A stretch of 35,080 nucleotides of DNA. It comes from DATEPR01 sp036503065. Its GTDB lineage: Bacteria; Actinomycetota; Actinomycetes; Mycobacteriales; Pseudonocardiaceae. Under the pieces are notes generated by a model, which had not been told where the DNA came from, ran no database searches, and saw only the letters and a list, made by a program, of their open reading frames with translations. The stretch spans positions 1 to 35,080 of the forward strand of contig DASXXM010000257.1 in NCBI GenBank assembly GCA_036503065.1, given 5' to 3'. Positions 32,310 through 35,080 of the stretch are shown one piece after another. Each line of letters opens with the position of its first letter. Position 1 is the first letter of the stretch. The position numbers and the translations under genes were made by a program.

Positions 32310-34754
32310 CTACTCGGCGGAGTCGTCCTCGTCGGCGACGGGCCCGCCGCCGCGAATCGTGTAGAGCAGCGATTCCAGCTCGTCCGGCTTGATCAGCACG
32401 TCACGGGCCTTGGAGCCCTCGGACGGTCCGACAACGCCCCGGCTCTCCAACAGGTCCATCAGCCGACCGGCCTTGGCGAAACCGACCCGCAGTTTCCGCT
32501 GCAACATCGACGTCGAGCCGAACTGGCTGGTCACGATCAGCTCGGCGGCCTGCACCAACAGGTCCAGGTCGTCGCCGATCTCGGCGTCGACCTCCTTCTT
32601 CTCGCCCGCTTTGGCCGCGGTCACGCCGGTGGTGTAATCCGGTTGCGCCTGGTCGCGCACGAAAGCGACGATCGTGGCGATCTCCTCGTCGGAGATGTAG
32701 GCGCCCTGCACGCGGACCGGTTTCGACGCGCCCATCGGCAGGTAGAGGCCATCGCCCATGCCGATCAGTTTCTCCGCGCCCGGCTGGTCCAGAATGACCC
32801 GCGAGTCGGTCAGCGACGATGTGGCGAACGCGAGCCTGCTCGGCACGTTCGTCTTGATGAGCCCGGTGACCACGTCGACGGAAGGACGCTGGGTCGCCAG
32901 CACGAGATGAATCCCGGCGGCGCGGGCTTTCTGGGTGATGCGCACGATCGCATCCTCGACATCGCGCGGCGCGGTCATCATCAGGTCGGCCAACTCGTCC
33001 ACGATGGCCAGGATGTACGGGTAGGGCCGGTATTCCCGCTCACTGCCCGGTGGTGCGGTAATCTCCCCCGACGCGACCTTGCGGTTGAAATCGTCGATGT
33101 GCCGGACCTTGTTGGCCTGCATGTCCTGGTACCGCTGCTCCATCTCCTCCACCAGCCAGGCAAGTGCCGCGGCGGCTTTCTTCGGCTGGGTGATGATGGG
33201 CGTGATCAGGTGCGGAATGCCCTCGTACGGGGTCAGCTCGACCATTTTCGGGTCGATCAGGATCATCCGGCATTCCTCCGGCGTCGCCCTGGCCAACAGC
33301 GACACCAGCATCGAGTTGACGAAACTGGACTTGCCGGAACCGGTCGAGCCTGCGACCAGCAGGTGCGGCATCTTGGTCAGGTTCGCGGTGACGTAGTGGC
33401 CCTCGATGTCCTTGCCGAGGCCGATCACCATCGGGTGCGTGTCACCAAGCGCCCGCTGCGACTTCAGTACGTCACCGAGGCGGACCATTTCGCGGTCGGA
33501 ATTGGGCACCTCGATGCCGACCGCCGACTTGCCGGGGATCGGCGCGAGCAGTCGGACGTTGTCGGTGGCCACGGCGTAGGCGATGTTCTTGGTCAGCGCG
33601 GTGATCTTCTCCACCTTCACGCCGAGCCCGAGTTCCACCTCGTAACGGGTCACCGTCGGGCCGCGGGTGAAACCGGTTACCTGAGCATCCACCGAGAATT
33701 GTTCGAGGACGCCGGAAATGGCCTCGATCATGGTGTCGTTGGCTTTGCTGCGGACGCGCGGCGGATCACCATTGGTGAGCAGATCCGGCGACGGCAGCCG
33801 GTAATCGCCGTCCACCGCGCGCGCGGGCGGCCGTTGACCCGCCGTTTTCGCCGGCTTTTCCGCCGGTTCCGCGGCGATCGGAACCGGTTTCGGCCGGACC
33901 GGTTTGGCCGGTGGCTCGTCCAGCGGCAGTTCCGGCTGCACCGCGTCGGCAGGGTCCACAGCGGCCTGCCGGCGCCGGGATGGCCTGCGCAGCCGGACAT
34001 CCGTGTGCCCGGCCAGTTCCGGTGCCGGCTCCTGCTGGGTCTCCTCGGCAGGTGCCTGGCCGCCCATGGCGCGGAACCGTGCCGGGATCTGGCGGACCGG
34101 CGTGCCGGTGAAGACCAGAATTCCGTACAGCGCCACCAGAACCAGCAACGGCATCGCGACCCACTCGGTCAGCCCCTGGGCCAGGAAACCACCGGCCAGA
34201 TAGCCGAGCGCGCCACCGGCCCGCATTCGGGCCGCATTGGTGATCGGCAGACTGCCGGCCAGATGGAGGATGCCCAGCAGCGCCAGCGAGAACAGCAGCG
34301 CACCGATCACCAGTCGCGGGCGCGCCTCCGGTTTGGGTTCGGACCGCATCAGCACGATGCCGGCGACGACCAACGCGACCGGGAGCAGCACGGCGCCGCT
34401 GCCGATCACGGTGCGGAACCCGATGTCCACCCAGTGCCCGATCGGTCCCGCCGCCAGGAACCACACGCCGGCCGCGGACACCACCGCCAGCGCGACGAGG
34501 ACGAGCGCGATGCCGTCTCTGCGGTGTGCCGGGTCGAGTTCCTTGGTCCGGCCGATGGCCCTCGCCACGCTGCCGACACCGCGGGCGAGCAGCGTGAACG
34601 GCCCGACACCCGGCCTGCGTGCGGCGGGTCGGGTGGTGCGCGGCTTGGCGGATCGGCTCTGCCGGCCCGCGGTGGATCGCGTGCTCGTGCCGCCGCGGGC
34701 GCGACTGTTGCTGCTGCGTGTGCCGCGTTTCGAAGGCGTTGTCCGGCTCGGCAT
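32310..34754 (-). CDS. ftsK: DNA translocase FtsK
   Basis: Septum-bound hexameric motor that pumps chromosomal DNA during division. From ATG 34754 it has 814 residues: a basic, Ser/Arg-rich cytoplasmic start, four to five membrane segments (about 75-215), and a Pro/Glu linker shorter than in E. coli. A RecA-like motor follows with Walker A AGSTGSGKSSF near residue 468 and Walker B ILAIVDELADLMM near 581. The C-terminal gamma winged helix (QFGSTSMLQRKLRVGFAKAG) reads orienting DNA motifs. In-frame GTGs at 34793 and 34766 are possible, but a -10 element 7 nt before 34754 and the MPSRTTPSKRG-like family start favour the ATG. Confidence 0.95.
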   Translation of the reverse strand: MPSRTTPSKRGTRSSNSRARGGTSTRSTAGRQSRSAKPRTTRPAARRPGVGPFTLLARGVGSVARAIGRTKELDPAHRRDGIALVLVALAVVSAAGVWFLAAGPIGHWVDIGFRTVIGSGAVLLPVALVVAGIVLMRSEPKPEARPRLVIGALLFSLALLGILHLAGSLPITNAARMRAGGALGYLAGGFLAQGLTEWVAMPLLVLVALYGILVFTGTPVRQIPARFRAMGGQAPAEETQQEPAPELAGHTDVRLRRPSRRRQAAVDPADAVQPELPLDEPPAKPVRPKPVPIAAEPAEKPAKTAGQRPPARAVDGDYRLPSPDLLTNGDPPRVRSKANDTMIEAISGVLEQFSVDAQVTGFTRGPTVTRYEVELGLGVKVEKITALTKNIAYAVATDNVRLLAPIPGKSAVGIEVPNSDREMVRLGDVLKSQRALGDTHPMVIGLGKDIEGHYVTANLTKMPHLLVAGSTGSGKSSFVNSMLVSLLARATPEECRMILIDPKMVELTPYEGIPHLITPIITQPKKAAAALAWLVEEMEQRYQDMQANKVRHIDDFNRKVASGEITAPPGSEREYRPYPYILAIVDELADLMMTAPRDVEDAIVRITQKARAAGIHLVLATQRPSVDVVTGLIKTNVPSRLAFATSSLTDSRVILDQPGAEKLIGMGDGLYLPMGASKPVRVQGAYISDEEIATIVAFVRDQAQPDYTTGVTAAKAGEKKEVDAEIGDDLDLLVQAAELIVTSQFGSTSMLQRKLRVGFAKAGRLMDLLESRGVVGPSEGSKARDVLIKPDELESLLYTIRGGGPVADEDDSAE

Positions 34755-34761
34755 ACCCCAC

Positions 34762-34767
34762 ACGGTA
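34762..34767 (-). promoter_or_regulatory. Predicted -10 element (TACCGT) for leaderless ftsK mRNA
   Basis: On the minus strand TACCGT ends 7 nt before the ATG at 34754 without a Shine-Dalgarno. It supports this start codon over the two upstream GTGs. Confidence 0.45.
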
Positions 34768-34916
34768 GTCTCTTTCACCTCATGAGCCACCAATTCACCT
34801 GCTGACCCACCAGCATCATTCGGTGCGGCGGAACAACGGTGGCGGTTGAGCCGATCGGCCGGTATCGGCGGGAGCAGCCGCCGCGGTGCCGGTCGGACGT
34901 GCCATGCTCCTGTCTC

Positions 34917-35080
34917 ATGGTTGCCCGGATGACCGCGACAGACGAGTCGACACGCCGAGCGACACCAGCGTTCTGGCGCTTTCTGATGTTGCTCAACCGT
35001 GGCTTCGTGGCGATGTGTGGGCGCCTCGAGATCTCCGGCGCGCTGCCCGCGGAACTGCGCGGCAAGTCGATCCTGTTGGC
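34917..35080 (+). CDS. Probable PlsC-type acyltransferase, N-terminal part (cut by window edge)
   Basis: The open frame from ATG 34917 (or ATG 34929) runs off the window after about 54 residues. Visible sequence FWRFLMLLNRGFVAMCGRLE, then ALPAELRGKSILL, resembles the region just before the NHxxxxD acyltransferase motif in 1-acylglycerol-phosphate acyltransferases, where a hydrophobic segment leads into a strand and then Asn-His. The catalytic motif itself lies beyond the edge, so the call is tentative. It is divergent from ftsK, 162 nt away. Confidence 0.5.
   Translation, partial: MVARMTATDESTRRATPAFWRFLMLLNRGFVAMCGRLEISGALPAELRGKSILL

Noticed and set aside
32301..34805. 834-residue plus-strand open frame opposite ftsK
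   Set aside because: Mirror frame of ftsK with Arg/His/Gln-rich nonsense translation; ftsK on the minus strand has all motifs.

Overview
The window is a chromosomal stretch from a high-GC actinobacterium, most likely in Pseudonocardiales (Pseudonocardiaceae or a close relative). The evidence is the high GC, many GTG starts, 4-nt ATGA/GTGA gene overlaps, and a typical actinobacterial gene set: Lsr2, a ClgR-type regulator next to pgsA/cinA/pspA, DUF3040 and DUF1707 proteins, and a MurE with the DNPRSED meso-DAP signature. Genus cannot be fixed from sequence alone. I see no phage, insertion sequence, CRISPR array, tRNA or rRNA.

Layout. (1) 1-8804, minus strand: start of the division/cell-wall (dcw) cluster, transcribed mraZ > rsmH > ftsL-like > ftsI(pbpB) > murE > murF > mraY > murD (cut by the window edge). 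Most junctions overlap by 4 nt or are a few nt apart. The exception is a structured 272-bp gap between mraZ and rsmH. mraZ has a four-box MraZ operator lying over its promoter. (2) 9284-14210, plus strand: a divergent three-gene operon of MoxR AAA+ ATPase, DUF58 protein and membrane transglutaminase. (3) 14211-17533: a 700-bp non-coding stretch with a large nested inverted repeat, then DUF3040, DUF1707, GNAT acetyltransferase and an EamA-type transporter. (4) 17688-22095: rimO-pgsA-cinA (overlapping), then clgR and pspA, an envelope-stress block conserved with mycobacteria, ending in a strong hairpin terminator. (5) 22357-29028: NCS2 permease converging on pyrD, then nei, a ParA-like ATPase, an ArsR-like regulator with an MFS exporter, and a methyltransferase. 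(6) 29029-32306: dinB behind an operator-like repeat array and DnaA-box-like sites, then a relatively AT-rich non-coding region and an lsr2-smr pair. (7) 32310-35080: ftsK on the minus strand and the start of a probable PlsC-type acyltransferase.

The genes fit a theme of envelope growth, envelope stress and chromosome upkeep: peptidoglycan precursor synthesis and septation, phospholipid synthesis with PspA/ClgR stress response, and DNA repair, compaction and segregation (Nei, DinB, Lsr2, Smr, FtsK).

The least ordinary items are an Lsr2 with a roughly 120-residue Lys/Ala/Thr-rich histone-H1-like tail translationally overlapping a stand-alone Smr protein; a repeat array of GTCCGA-type half-sites before dinB; three separate nested (outer plus inner stem) inverted repeats at gene borders; and a shared 10-bp motif before clgR and pspA.
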